From Streptococcus sp. CF8_St5-11 (lineage in GTDB: Bacteria > Bacillota > Bacilli > Lactobacillales > Streptococcaceae), in assembly GCF_024295625.1 (NCBI RefSeq), contig NZ_JANCOJ010000002.1, positions 434,001 to 498,000 of the forward strand: 64,000 bases of DNA. The letters run 5' to 3'. The position numbers and the translations under genes were made by a program. This document shows, piece by piece, positions 55,328 through 63,444 of the stretch; positions within the stretch are counted from its first letter, which is position 1; each line of letters starts with the position of its first letter. The notes beneath the pieces were generated by a model that searched no databases, was not told where the DNA came from, and worked only from the letters and a program-made list of their open reading frames with translations.

Positions 55328-55438
55328 ATGATTATTACGATTTTGTCACTCATTTTCTATTTCAGCTATATCGGATTCTTATGCTGGTTGGTCGTAAAAA
55401 TTGTCGAAAAATTGTTCAATTTCTTGTTGAACCGTTAA
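55328..55438 (+). CDS. Small membrane peptide, 36 aa
   Basis: A short ORF, M-I-I-T-I-L-S-L then a hydrophobic helix (about residues 5-24) and a basic, aromatic end KIVEKLFNFLLNR. It has a full promoter, a strong GGAGG ribosome site seven bases from the ATG, and its own terminator, so translation is likely. A single-helix peptide with a positive C-terminus is compatible with a small membrane protein or a type I toxin-like peptide; no antisense RNA was identified. Confidence 0.7.
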   Translation: MIITILSLIFYFSYIGFLCWLVVKIVEKLFNFLLNR

Positions 55439-55443
55439 TAAAG

Positions 55444-55482
55444 AAACAATCCATTTCACCACAGGTGAGTGGATTGTTTTGT
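55444..55482 (+). terminator. Terminator of the 36-codon ORF
   Basis: AAACAATCCA pairs with TGGATTGTTT, with an inner TCACC / GGTGA stem, followed by TTGT. The next 200 bases (55483-55679) show no gene. Confidence 0.8.
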
Positions 55483-55679
55483 GTCTCGATCATTCAGTAT
55501 AGAATCAAATAGTAAGAGACCCTGTGGTGTCTTTTTACTTATCTAATTTCCCTAGCTAGTGACTAACTTGAACTTCAAACTGTATTTCGGTATGATAGTA
55601 GGTAATAGATTTACGGTTTGTTTGTTTAGTTTTGTGTAATGCCTATGAAAAGCTCTATATAACTATTTGAGGATAAGCA

Positions 55680-56414
55680 GTGAAAAGAGATAATATATTT
55701 ATAGAAGAAAAAATTAATGAACTCATTCTATTTAATAAATTATCTATTGATGATTGGACTCAAGAATTAACAAAATTAAAACAAGGGGAAAATTCATACA
55801 AACGACCGATTGAAGAAATTATCAAATCAGTACAACTTGATATTTCTATTTATCAGAAGGAGAATATGATAGCCACCTACACTGCGGGGCATCTTATTGA
55901 AAAATTCAAAGAAGAGTACCTTAAATATGTTGATAGTCTTGTCCCTGTGTGGCATAGCAATTCAGGATATGATGCAATGCTCTGGGCTCTTTCTATTGGT
56001 ATTTTATTAGAAGTTGATGAAACGACTTTTGATAAGTTAGTAGACTTAGTCAAAACGGATGATCCGGAGGATTATTTGATCGATTACCTTATCCAGTCTC
56101 GTCATCCAGAGTGGACAATTAGGATCAACTATAATTTCCCAAGACCCTATGGCTTTACCCGAAAGATTATAGAGGAAGAAAATTCTGAAAAGGCTGTATC
56201 TCTCTTGAAAGAATACTTGACTAAAAAATGGTATCAGGGATGTAGAGATGAAGGCTGGTATGATTTGCATAAGCGCAACATTGATAATTATTATGGTTAC
56301 TGGTCCTTTGAATCAGGCGCTCTCTGCAAAATGAAGGGCTTAGATTATAAACAGTTAGAAGAATTTCCATATTTTCCATATGATTTGGTTGCAGAAGGTG
56401 GAATATATAGATAA
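55680..56414 (+). CDS. PoNi-like immunity protein (DUF1910/DUF1911), copy 1
   Basis: A 244-aa soluble protein of the PoNe-immunity family (DUF1910 N-terminal, DUF1911 C-terminal), whose studied members neutralise PoNe DNase toxins. Seen: YQKENMIATYTAGHLIEKFK, GYDAMLWALSIGILLE and the C-terminal NIDNYYGYWSFESGALCKM. The start is GTG at 55680 with GAGGA upstream. It is followed 30 bases later by a close paralogue. No toxin gene lies beside it. It is visibly AT-rich. Confidence 0.85.
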   Translation: MKRDNIFIEEKINELILFNKLSIDDWTQELTKLKQGENSYKRPIEEIIKSVQLDISIYQKENMIATYTAGHLIEKFKEEYLKYVDSLVPVWHSNSGYDAMLWALSIGILLEVDETTFDKLVDLVKTDDPEDYLIDYLIQSRHPEWTIRINYNFPRPYGFTRKIIEEENSEKAVSLLKEYLTKKWYQGCRDEGWYDLHKRNIDNYYGYWSFESGALCKMKGLDYKQLEEFPYFPYDLVAEGGIYR

Positions 56415-56444
56415 TCTATATAAGGACATAGAAAGAAGATAGAG

Positions 56445-57188
56445 TTGGAACTAAGAGACACGTTTTCAGATAAAAATAATATAAATGGACTAATCCAAGT
56501 TTTTCAAAAAGCCATTCAAGATTCTGAAGAACGAATTCAAGTAATTGAACAGGATGAGAAAGAAGGGATCCAAAAATTTTCTTTGGACAATAATGTTGTC
56601 ATTTCGAATATAAGATCATCAATATGTCGGTACCAAAAAGAAGTTATGATAGCGACTTATACTGCGGGTTATTCTATTGAAGATTTCAAGGGTGAGTATA
56701 TTAAGTATTTAGAGAGTTTGCAACTATCTTGGCAAGGAAATTCTGGCTATGAACAAATGGTCTGGGCTCTCTCTATTGGAATTTTGTTAGATATTGAGGA
56801 GAATATGTTTAATCAGCTAGTAGATTTGGTCAAGAAGGATGACTCAGAGGACTATTTGATTGACTATCTGATTCAATATCGTCGTCCAGAGTGGAAGATT
56901 CGACTGAATTATAATTTTCCAAAGCCTTATGGTTTTACCAGAAAAATTATTGAAGAAGAGGATTCTGAACAAGCTCTAAAATTGCTTAAAGAATATGTGG
57001 CTAAGAAATGGTACCAAGGTAGCAGAGATACAGGATGGTACAATTTACATAAAACCAATAACAGAAGTTATTATGGCTACTGGTCCTTTGAAGCAGGTGC
57101 TCTTTGTAAAATTAAAGGATTGGATTACAAGGGATTAGAAGGACTTCCGTACTTCCCTTATGATTTGGTTGCGGAAGGAACGCTATAA
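56445..57188 (+). CDS. PoNi-like immunity protein (DUF1910/DUF1911), copy 2
   Basis: A 247-aa paralogue of copy 1; the last two-thirds are very similar (GYEQMVWALSIGILLD, NYNFPKPYGFTRKIIEEED, YYGYWSFEAGALCK), while the first 60 residues differ. The start is TTG at 56445 with a modest ribosome site. Tandem immunity copies that differ at the N-terminus are typical of loci that keep up with varying toxins. Confidence 0.85.
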   Translation: MELRDTFSDKNNINGLIQVFQKAIQDSEERIQVIEQDEKEGIQKFSLDNNVVISNIRSSICRYQKEVMIATYTAGYSIEDFKGEYIKYLESLQLSWQGNSGYEQMVWALSIGILLDIEENMFNQLVDLVKKDDSEDYLIDYLIQYRRPEWKIRLNYNFPKPYGFTRKIIEEEDSEQALKLLKEYVAKKWYQGSRDTGWYNLHKTNNRSYYGYWSFEAGALCKIKGLDYKGLEGLPYFPYDLVAEGTL

Positions 57189-57209
57189 AAAAAATTCTAA
57201 GGTTGAAAA

Positions 57210-57689
57210 ATGATGGAAGAGAAGATTTTAACAAAAGAAGAAGTGCTTCAAAATGGTGTTTGTTTTGAAGAAGAACTTGATTGGGGCGGAGAATTCTATG
57301 AACAAATTGTCTGTGAAAATGAATTAGGAGAAGAGGTTCCTTATACTGGTTTAGCCTATGATTTATATTCAGATGGTCAATTAGAGTTTTATGGATATAT
57401 AGATAATGGGTATAGGCATGGTCTAGCTGTCTACTTTTATTCTAATGGAAAAATTAAAAGAATTAATAATCAAGACAGAGGTTCAGCCGAAGGAATTCAA
57501 AAAGAATATTTTGAAAATGGTGATATTAAGTCGGTTTCTTATTGTATTGCAGGAGAAAAAATTCTCTATAAGAAATATGATGAGACTGGTAAAGTTATTG
57601 AAGAAAAAACAGAGCCTACCGAAGATGATTTCAAGATAGCAAAAAAGTGGGGTGTTGATTTATCGACTTTAGACATAAATTTGAAGTAG
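57210..57689 (+). CDS. YwqK-like antitoxin (MORN-type repeats)
   Basis: A 159-aa protein with repeating GxxYDLYSDGQLEFYG, GLAVYFYSNGKIKRI and QKEYFENGDIKSVSY units, the pattern of YwqK-type antitoxins. In Bacillus subtilis ywqK lies between the LXG deaminase toxin gene ywqJ and the endonuclease V gene ywqL. Here endonuclease V follows directly, but no LXG gene precedes. AAGG lies before the ATG. Confidence 0.8.
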   Translation: MMEEKILTKEEVLQNGVCFEEELDWGGEFYEQIVCENELGEEVPYTGLAYDLYSDGQLEFYGYIDNGYRHGLAVYFYSNGKIKRINNQDRGSAEGIQKEYFENGDIKSVSYCIAGEKILYKKYDETGKVIEEKTEPTEDDFKIAKKWGVDLSTLDINLK

Positions 57690-57700
57690 AACAAAATCGC

Positions 57701-58360
57701 TTGAGATCTCAGATTGATTTGACGAATCGTTTCATACCTTCTGATATCCAATATGTGGCAGGAGTGGACCTTGCTTATTGGAAAGAAGGAGATAAGGAAT
57801 ACGGTGTTGCATGTATCGTTGTCATCGACCGTAAAACTATGGAAGCGTTGGAGGAAGTGAGTTACTCTGACGAAATCCATGTTCCTTATCTTCCTAGTTA
57901 TTTAGCTTTTCGAGAGTTACCTTTGATTTTAGAGGCAGTAAAACTTTTAGGTGTTATACCAGATTTGTATATGTTTGATGGAAATGGATATTTGCATCCG
58001 CGCAATATGGGAATAGCGACACACGCTTCTTTCTACTTAAATAAGCCGACAATTGGCGTCGCTAAAAACTATTACCATATTGATGGGGCTCAATATACTG
58101 TCCCTGAAAATCGTGAGGGAGCTTATACAAATATTGTAAAAGACGGTGAAATTTATGGGCAAGTTTTACGGACTCATCAAGATGTCAAACCAATCTATAT
58201 TTCTTGTGGGAATTGGATTGATCTGGAAACGACTCGGGAATTTGTTTTAGAATTTGTTACAAAAGATAGCCGTTTGCCAATCACAACACGATTCGCTGAT
58301 ATTATGTCACATCGAGAGAGAAATAAGAGAAAAAATATAGTTGGATTGGGGAAATTATGA
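57701..58360 (+). CDS. nfi: Endonuclease V
   Basis: Endonuclease V cuts near deaminated bases such as inosine in nucleic acid. The 219-aa protein has GVDLAYW (catalytic Asp), PYLPSYLAFRELP, DGNGYLHPRNMGIATH and the C-terminal RLPITTRFAD, the family order. No ATG, GTG or good ribosome site lies at the expected start: the TTG at 57701 is the first usable codon, but family-like residues (HKFEVEQNR) continue in frame 13 codons upstream to a TGA at 57656. The start is thus uncertain, perhaps a lost start codon. Overlaps the next gene by four bases. Confidence 0.88.
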   Translation: MRSQIDLTNRFIPSDIQYVAGVDLAYWKEGDKEYGVACIVVIDRKTMEALEEVSYSDEIHVPYLPSYLAFRELPLILEAVKLLGVIPDLYMFDGNGYLHPRNMGIATHASFYLNKPTIGVAKNYYHIDGAQYTVPENREGAYTNIVKDGEIYGQVLRTHQDVKPIYISCGNWIDLETTREFVLEFVTKDSRLPITTRFADIMSHRERNKRKNIVGLGKL

Positions 58361-58824
58361 TCGAACCTAAGTACGGTGAAAATATTGTTGTTCTTTTTAA
58401 ACATAAAAATAAATATACCTGGTATGTTTCGGATTTGGAATTCTGGTATATTGATTATGAGGTGGCACGCTATTCGCTTGATACTCTGTATGATGAGCGA
58501 AAACGTTCTTCGAAACTGACCAATGAAACATTGCCATATTTCTTAGAAGATATGGAAGCATACAAATGTAATCGAAATGAGCTGGGAGAAGCTTTTGCTA
58601 AATCGTATCAGGAAGATAGATTGAACGCAGTATACGACTTTAAACCTTCCCTGTTTATTGATATGGATGAGATGGAACTGTACTCGCAGTACGCAGAATA
58701 CGTATCATTCGAAGAATATGTTTCAGAACCATGGAAAGGCAAATATAAATCATTTGGGGATAAGATTCCAGAAGAAGAAAAATTCTGGTTAGCTTGTGGC
58801 AGCGATGTATATGGTGAGGATTAA
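58357..58824 (+). CDS. Hypothetical protein, candidate immunity family, copy A
   Basis: A 155-aa acidic, aromatic-rich protein I cannot name. It overlaps the endonuclease V stop by four bases. It is related to the next gene: both start with NIV..YTWYVSDLEFW or NIVGV..FNWYVCSNDMW and end with LFIDMDEMELYS and IPEEEKFWL or LFIDFDKEEFYS and IPKEEQYWI. Length, acidity, and position among immunity genes suggest an immunity role; this is inference. Confidence 0.6.
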   Translation: MIEPKYGENIVVLFKHKNKYTWYVSDLEFWYIDYEVARYSLDTLYDERKRSSKLTNETLPYFLEDMEAYKCNRNELGEAFAKSYQEDRLNAVYDFKPSLFIDMDEMELYSQYAEYVSFEEYVSEPWKGKYKSFGDKIPEEEKFWLACGSDVYGED

Positions 58825-58858
58825 TTACAATTGAAGAATAGATATAGGATAAATACTA

Positions 58859-59380
58859 GTGGATAAAGATCAATTAATAAACAAGCCAGAAATAAATATT
58901 GTTGGAGTTATTGCGAACCATAGGTTTAACTGGTACGTTTGTTCCAATGATATGTGGACAATGGATATTGATAAATATATTCAATCCTACAAGGAAGCAG
59001 GTTGGGATCTTGATTTTTCCTATTTACCTGAGATTCAACAGAATCTTTATGTGGTTACAAAAAACAATCTTGAGTCCTACTTAGAAATGTATAAAGATGA
59101 TTGGCTGAAGGTGACCGTTGAAGAATTGATCTCAATGATCAAACGTTCAATGGAAGAGGAGAACTTGAATTCAGAGATTATTCTGGAAGGAAAAGCCTTG
59201 CTTCCGGATCTTTTCATCGATTTTGATAAAGAAGAATTTTATTCAAACCATCTGGGGATGAAAAACTACGAAAGATATGTGCCAAACGGATGGAAGTTTT
59301 TTTCAGGACGTTTTGATCATTTGATCCCCAAAGAGGAGCAATATTGGATTGAAGAGGGTGAGAATGTCAATTTAAGATAG
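58859..59380 (+). CDS. Hypothetical protein, candidate immunity family, copy B
   Basis: A 173-aa paralogue of copy A with an extra acidic/helical segment in the middle (about residues 85-115, EELISMIKRSMEEENLN). The start is GTG at 58859 with AGGA upstream. Conserved features are FNWYV, LFIDFD and the end PKEEQYWI. No known domain is recognised. Confidence 0.6.
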   Translation: MDKDQLINKPEINIVGVIANHRFNWYVCSNDMWTMDIDKYIQSYKEAGWDLDFSYLPEIQQNLYVVTKNNLESYLEMYKDDWLKVTVEELISMIKRSMEEENLNSEIILEGKALLPDLFIDFDKEEFYSNHLGMKNYERYVPNGWKFFSGRFDHLIPKEEQYWIEEGENVNLR

Positions 59381-59430
59381 TGAATGATATTGCACTATTA
59401 TTTAATCGAAACGAAAGGTAGAGAAACGTC

Positions 59431-59478
59431 ATGAAAGTTCATTTTAGATTCAATGGAGTAATAAATGAAGACATATAG
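59431..59478 (+). other. Short ORF, possible gene remnant
   Basis: ATG at 59431 with AAAGG upstream opens a 15-codon frame (MKVHFRFNGVINEDI) that runs into the next gene. It looks like the beginning of a lost gene rather than a working peptide. Confidence 0.25.
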
Positions 59479-60343
59479 ACTAAAAAAAGATACCGAGTGG
59501 GATATTATGCGGTATAAAAAAGCTATTGAAAATCACAGAGAAATAGATGCTTTCTTAGGTATTGATCCCGAGTATAGAATTGGTCATCGAGACTCATATT
59601 ATCAAGATATTACAGATACTCATATTTTGATAGAATATAGCCTTTATCCAATTTATGTAGAGGGAGATTTTGATATTCCAGATCGAACTTTTAATATTTT
59701 AAAGGAATTAGCTTCTAGTCAGTATATTATACATTTATATCAAGTTGTATCATTTATCAAAAAACAAGAGGATTTACTGGAAGAATATGATTCTTTACCT
59801 TTTATTATTGATGCGGAGGCCATAGTACCTATTGTTCTTGACAGTATTTATAATCTTCCTAATGAGAAAAAGGTGAATTATTACCGTAATATTTGTAATT
59901 TAATTGATTCTATGGAGCTTTTCAAAAACTGTGATAAAGAGAAAGTAGAATACATCATTAAAGAGCAAAAGAAAGAGGAAAATAAGAATAGAAGAAAAAT
60001 TAAATCAGTTGCAGAGGTATGGCCAATTGTACTAGACGTTACGAGTATCGATGCGATGGGTGTTTCAGATGACCATCTTGAGTTGTTATTGATTGATGAA
60101 AACAAATGGATAGAGTCATTTGAAGAGGAGCATCTCTTGAAGCTTCAAGAAAAACTCAATAACTATATCTACTTCCTCGAAAGCAAGCAGTATGTGGAGC
60201 GATATGGTGATAAGTTTGATAAAAAAGTCATCCATATCACATTCCAGTATTCCCCATCTGATAATGGATTGGCCTTTCTCGCAGTGGTTCAGAAAGTGTT
60301 ACAACCAACAGATATGAGCTTGAAGGTGGAATTGCCGGAGTAA
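59465..60343 (+). CDS. DUF6572-containing protein
   Basis: A 292-aa protein with two parts. The N-terminal 170 residues (start MKTYRLKKDTEWDIMRYKK) are not recognised. The C-terminal part, from about residue 185, resembles DUF6572: SIDAMGVSDDHLELLLIDENKW, EEHLLKLQEKLNNYIYFLES, and a FQYSPSDNGLAFL end. DUF6572 proteins are often found in toxin-immunity loci. A Lys/Glu-rich linker (EQKKEENKNRRKIK) joins the halves, so this may be a fusion. Confidence 0.65.
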   Translation: MKTYRLKKDTEWDIMRYKKAIENHREIDAFLGIDPEYRIGHRDSYYQDITDTHILIEYSLYPIYVEGDFDIPDRTFNILKELASSQYIIHLYQVVSFIKKQEDLLEEYDSLPFIIDAEAIVPIVLDSIYNLPNEKKVNYYRNICNLIDSMELFKNCDKEKVEYIIKEQKKEENKNRRKIKSVAEVWPIVLDVTSIDAMGVSDDHLELLLIDENKWIESFEEEHLLKLQEKLNNYIYFLESKQYVERYGDKFDKKVIHITFQYSPSDNGLAFLAVVQKVLQPTDMSLKVELPE

Positions 60344-60430
60344 TACCAACCCCTCGTTTAATCGAAACAGTTTGTGGAAAAACTAGAGAATTGATTAAAA
60401 ACTAGAAATAGATAGGAGAATGTTAATCGA

Positions 60431-61345
60431 ATGAAATACCTAAAGGCCCTCAGCTTTCGGACTAAGGTGATTGTGAGTTTGATTTTGTTAGCTCTCTTTG
60501 CCTACTCTGCTTATTCCTATGTCTGGCCTAAATATGTTCAGTGGAAGGAAGACCATGAAGTACAGATTGTTAAAACAAAGGTAGAAAGAATCGAAACTTT
60601 TGGATCTCAGAATCGCTATGTTTATTATGAGACGAGTGGAGCTAATGGATCTTTTGTTTTATCCAATTATTATGTTGCAACTACAGATAAGTTTATTGGT
60701 AGCGGATCTAATCAACCGGTTGGATTATCATTTGATGTCTATGATCTTAATCATTTGAAGAATCCACCGAAAACGATTAACGTGGTCGAGCTTTTACAAA
60801 CCTATGATCAGAGATACAAACTGGACTTTCAGGCAAGAGGAGGATATTCGGATAATGGTAGAGATTATATGGTTCTTTCTTTGGTAAATAAGGAGAACGA
60901 TAAAGATAAAAAAGAAGTTGCTTTAGATTTAGAAAGTGAGAAGATCACACGGGCACTTCCTGAAGATAAGACAGAATATAAATGGCGCCCTTTTTCATTT
61001 TCTTATACCAATCTAGCTGATATAGCTAATGAGTACGGTTTTATAAGCTATTATGATTTATCTTACAGAAAGAATTTTAAAGTAAGAAAAGACGTTCAGC
61101 TAAATTTTATTAAAGAATATCCTGAATATTTTAAGAGGAATGGAGGATTAGCCTTTATTGTAGTTAGACAAGGAGACTACAATGATCCGGAAGCTATTTT
61201 CCAAGATATGCGCCATTGGTTTGCGCCAGTTGGTCAGGATAAATTAGATGTTATTGCAACAGATCCAAAGACAAATGAGCAAACTCCGATCAATACGTAT
61301 AAAGAATACAGAGAGTGGTATGAAAAACATCGCGATCACTTATAG
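60431..61345 (+). CDS. Membrane-anchored extracellular protein, unknown
   Basis: A 304-aa protein with one N-terminal helix (residues 10-30) after a basic start (MKYLKALSFRTK), then a hydrophilic outside domain rich in Tyr/Asp/Lys. The C-terminal part reads FQDMRHWFAPVGQDKLDV. No family is recognised. It closes the immunity-type run and may shield the surface or cell envelope; this is only inference from position. Confidence 0.6.
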   Translation: MKYLKALSFRTKVIVSLILLALFAYSAYSYVWPKYVQWKEDHEVQIVKTKVERIETFGSQNRYVYYETSGANGSFVLSNYYVATTDKFIGSGSNQPVGLSFDVYDLNHLKNPPKTINVVELLQTYDQRYKLDFQARGGYSDNGRDYMVLSLVNKENDKDKKEVALDLESEKITRALPEDKTEYKWRPFSFSYTNLADIANEYGFISYYDLSYRKNFKVRKDVQLNFIKEYPEYFKRNGGLAFIVVRQGDYNDPEAIFQDMRHWFAPVGQDKLDVIATDPKTNEQTPINTYKEYREWYEKHRDHL

Positions 61346-61377
61346 TTTTCAGAATTTAAATAGTGAGGACAAAACAC

Positions 61378-62103
61378 ATGCAATATTATTTTATTGGTGG
61401 CCTAGGTGGCAATGGCTACCATCTAGCTCCACTTATTGAAAAACTAGGCTTTCCTGTGACTTTTCTAGATCCCTATAGGGAAATGATTCAGACAGAAAAC
61501 GATCTTCGTGCTTGGTTTCAAGGTCGGATTGGCCAGGCGGAAGAGATCTGTTTATTGGGGCATTCCTTGGGTGGAGATTTGGCTCGTTATCTGGCTGGCG
61601 AGTTTCCTCAGATTCGAGCTCTGATTCTCCTGGATGGTGGCTATCTGGATATGGAAAAGATCCTGCCTCTTGAAGAAGAGCTAGAAGGAACGGCGTCTTT
61701 CATGCAGCAGCAAGTCTTTGCAACTTTAGAAGAAGCCGTGTTATCCGAACTTGGTGATCAAGCAGATCCTACTCCTATAGCGCAAAAAGCAGTAGAGGCT
61801 AGCTATCGCTGGAATCCAGCGAGTGAACAATATGAATTAAATCTGAATCTCGAAAAGGTCATGGCTTTATTGCGTCTACGGCGTCAGATCAAGACTTACC
61901 AGATTCCACTGGTAGAACTGCCTGTCCTCTTTATCGGGCCTCGATACCAAGAAGAACCTGAATGGAGAAAAGATGCTCTGAAGCAACTAGATCCCCAGAT
62001 CAAGCAAGTCTTGCTAGAAGGTTTGGGGCACGAACTGTATACAGAGGCGCCTGAAATTGTAGCTAGAGAAGTAAACAATTGGCTCCAAAATGTTCATAAA
62101 TAA
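61378..62103 (+). CDS. Alpha/beta hydrolase
   Basis: A 241-aa alpha/beta-hydrolase with the nucleophile elbow GHSLGG at about residues 60-65, an aspartate in a typical position, and GLGHELYTEAPE near the end with the catalytic histidine. The oxyanion-loop region is YYFIGGLGGNGYHLAPL. The ATG at 61378 follows AGGA. The substrate is unknown. Confidence 0.82.
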   Translation: MQYYFIGGLGGNGYHLAPLIEKLGFPVTFLDPYREMIQTENDLRAWFQGRIGQAEEICLLGHSLGGDLARYLAGEFPQIRALILLDGGYLDMEKILPLEEELEGTASFMQQQVFATLEEAVLSELGDQADPTPIAQKAVEASYRWNPASEQYELNLNLEKVMALLRLRRQIKTYQIPLVELPVLFIGPRYQEEPEWRKDALKQLDPQIKQVLLEGLGHELYTEAPEIVAREVNNWLQNVHK

Positions 62104-62138
62104 AACCTGTTTCTCTGTTTGAAACAGGTTTTTGTCTT
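62102..62138 (+). terminator. Terminator after the hydrolase
   Basis: AAAACCTGTTTC pairs with GAAACAGGTTTT around TCTGTTT, then TTGT. Confidence 0.92.
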
Positions 62139-62176
62139 ATAATTTCCGAACGTTATTTCCTATAAAATCATTCCCA

Positions 62177-62205
62177 TTGCATTAGGTCCGTATCTTTGGT
62201 ATAAT
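62177..62205 (+). promoter_or_regulatory. guaC promoter
   Basis: TTGCAT and TATAAT with a 17-base spacer. The 75-base leader has two small hairpins (ACGTC / GACGT and ATGCG / CGCAT). Confidence 0.75.
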
Positions 62206-62285
62206 CTATCAAGGAAACGTCAAGAGACGTAGCGATGCGCTTGCGCATAGGTAGGTCAGTTTTTAGAAAAGAGATTTTTCAATTT

Positions 62286-63269
62286 ATGTTAAATGAATTT
62301 CCTATTTTCGACTATGAAGATATCCAGTTGATTCCCAACAAATGTATCATCAATAGCCGCTCAGAAGCAGATACAACCGTCCAATTTGGAAACCATACCT
62401 TCAAGCTTCCAGTTGTTCCTGCCAATATGCAGACGATCTTGGATGAGAATGTAGCAGAGCAGTTGGCACGTGGTGGTTACTTCTACATCATGCACCGTTT
62501 TGATGAAGCGGGACGGATTCCTTTTGTCAAACGCATGCATGATCAAGGTTTGATCGCTTCTATTTCGGTTGGTGTTAAGGAATACGAATACGACTTTGTG
62601 AGTCAATTAAAGGAAGATGCGCCTGAGTACATCACCATTGATATCGCACATGGTCATGCGGATAGTGTCATTCGGATGATTCAACACATCAAGAAGGAAT
62701 TGCCAGATACCTTTGTCATTGCTGGTAATGTTGGAACACCTGAGGCTGTTCGTGAATTGGAAAATGCGGGAGCTGATGCGACTAAGGTCGGAATCGGCCC
62801 TGGTAAGGTTTGTATCACCAAAGTTAAGACTGGATTTGGTACAGGTGGTTGGCAATTGGCTGCCCTTCGCTGGTGCTCAAAAGCAGCGCGTAAGCCAATC
62901 ATTGCGGACGGTGGGATTCGGACCCATGGCGATATTGCCAAATCGATTCGTTTCGGGGCATCTATGGTCATGATCGGTTCTCTCTTTGCAGGACATATTG
63001 AAAGTCCTGGTAAAACAGTAGAGATTGATGGAGAGTCTTTCAAAGAGTACTATGGATCTGCTTCAGAGTACCAAAAAGGTGCATATAAGAACGTCGAAGG
63101 TAAGAAGATTTTATTGCCTGCCAAGGGTCATTTGCAAGATACCTTGACAGAAATGGAACAAGATTTGCAAAGTTCGATCTCTTATGCAGGAGGCCGAAAA
63201 TTAGCAGATTTGAAACATGTTGACTATGTGATCGTTAAGAATTCTATCTGGAATGGCGATGCACACTAA
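62286..63269 (+). CDS. guaC: GMP reductase
   Basis: GuaC converts GMP to IMP with NADPH, the route from guanine back to adenine nucleotides. The 327-aa protein has the IMPDH/GMPR core: [51 protein letters not shown] with the catalytic cysteine, and [19 protein letters not shown]. The ATG at 62286 gives the known [14 protein letters not shown] start; an in-frame ATG at 62235 inside a leader hairpin would add 17 residues. The ribosome site is weak. xpt with a riboswitch follows. Confidence 0.95.
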   Translation: MLNEFPIFDYEDIQLIPNKCIINSRSEADTTVQFGNHTFKLPVVPANMQTILDENVAEQLARGGYFYIMHRFDEAGRIPFVKRMHDQGLIASISVGVKEYEYDFVSQLKEDAPEYITIDIAHGHADSVIRMIQHIKKELPDTFVIAGNVGTPEAVRELENAGADATKVGIGPGKVCITKVKTGFGTGGWQLAALRWCSKAARKPIIADGGIRTHGDIAKSIRFGASMVMIGSLFAGHIESPGKTVEIDGESFKEYYGSASEYQKGAYKNVEGKKILLPAKGHLQDTLTEMEQDLQSSISYAGGRKLADLKHVDYVIVKNSIWNGDAH

Positions 63270-63274
63270 TTGAA

Positions 63275-63341
63275 TTACTTATTTATTTCACGAATAGGCG
63301 TGATGTTTCTACAAGGTGCCGGAACACCTAACAATAAGTAA
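63275..63341 (+). promoter_or_regulatory. Guanine riboswitch (aptamer)
   Basis: P1 TTACTTATT / AATAAGTAA is perfect. P2 is TCACG / CGTGA, the J2/3 core is GTTTCTAC, and P3 is GGTG / CACC. Loops AATAGG and CCGGAA can pair by GG-CC. The base just before the 3' strand of P1 is C, which specifies guanine over adenine. It precedes xpt. Confidence 0.92.
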
Positions 63342-63373
63342 GTCGGGATTATTTCTCTTTCTAGAGAGATTTC

Positions 63374-63396
63374 AAGGCTTGCTTAGCAGGCCTTTT
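63374..63396 (+). terminator. Riboswitch-controlled terminator
   Basis: AAGGCTTGC pairs with GCAGGCCTT around TTA, followed by TTTTT; it lies between the aptamer and xpt. Confidence 0.85.
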
Positions 63397-63444
63397 TGTA
63401 TTTTGTGAATGAAGTAGAGGATTTTTAAAAAAGTAGGAGGAAGT

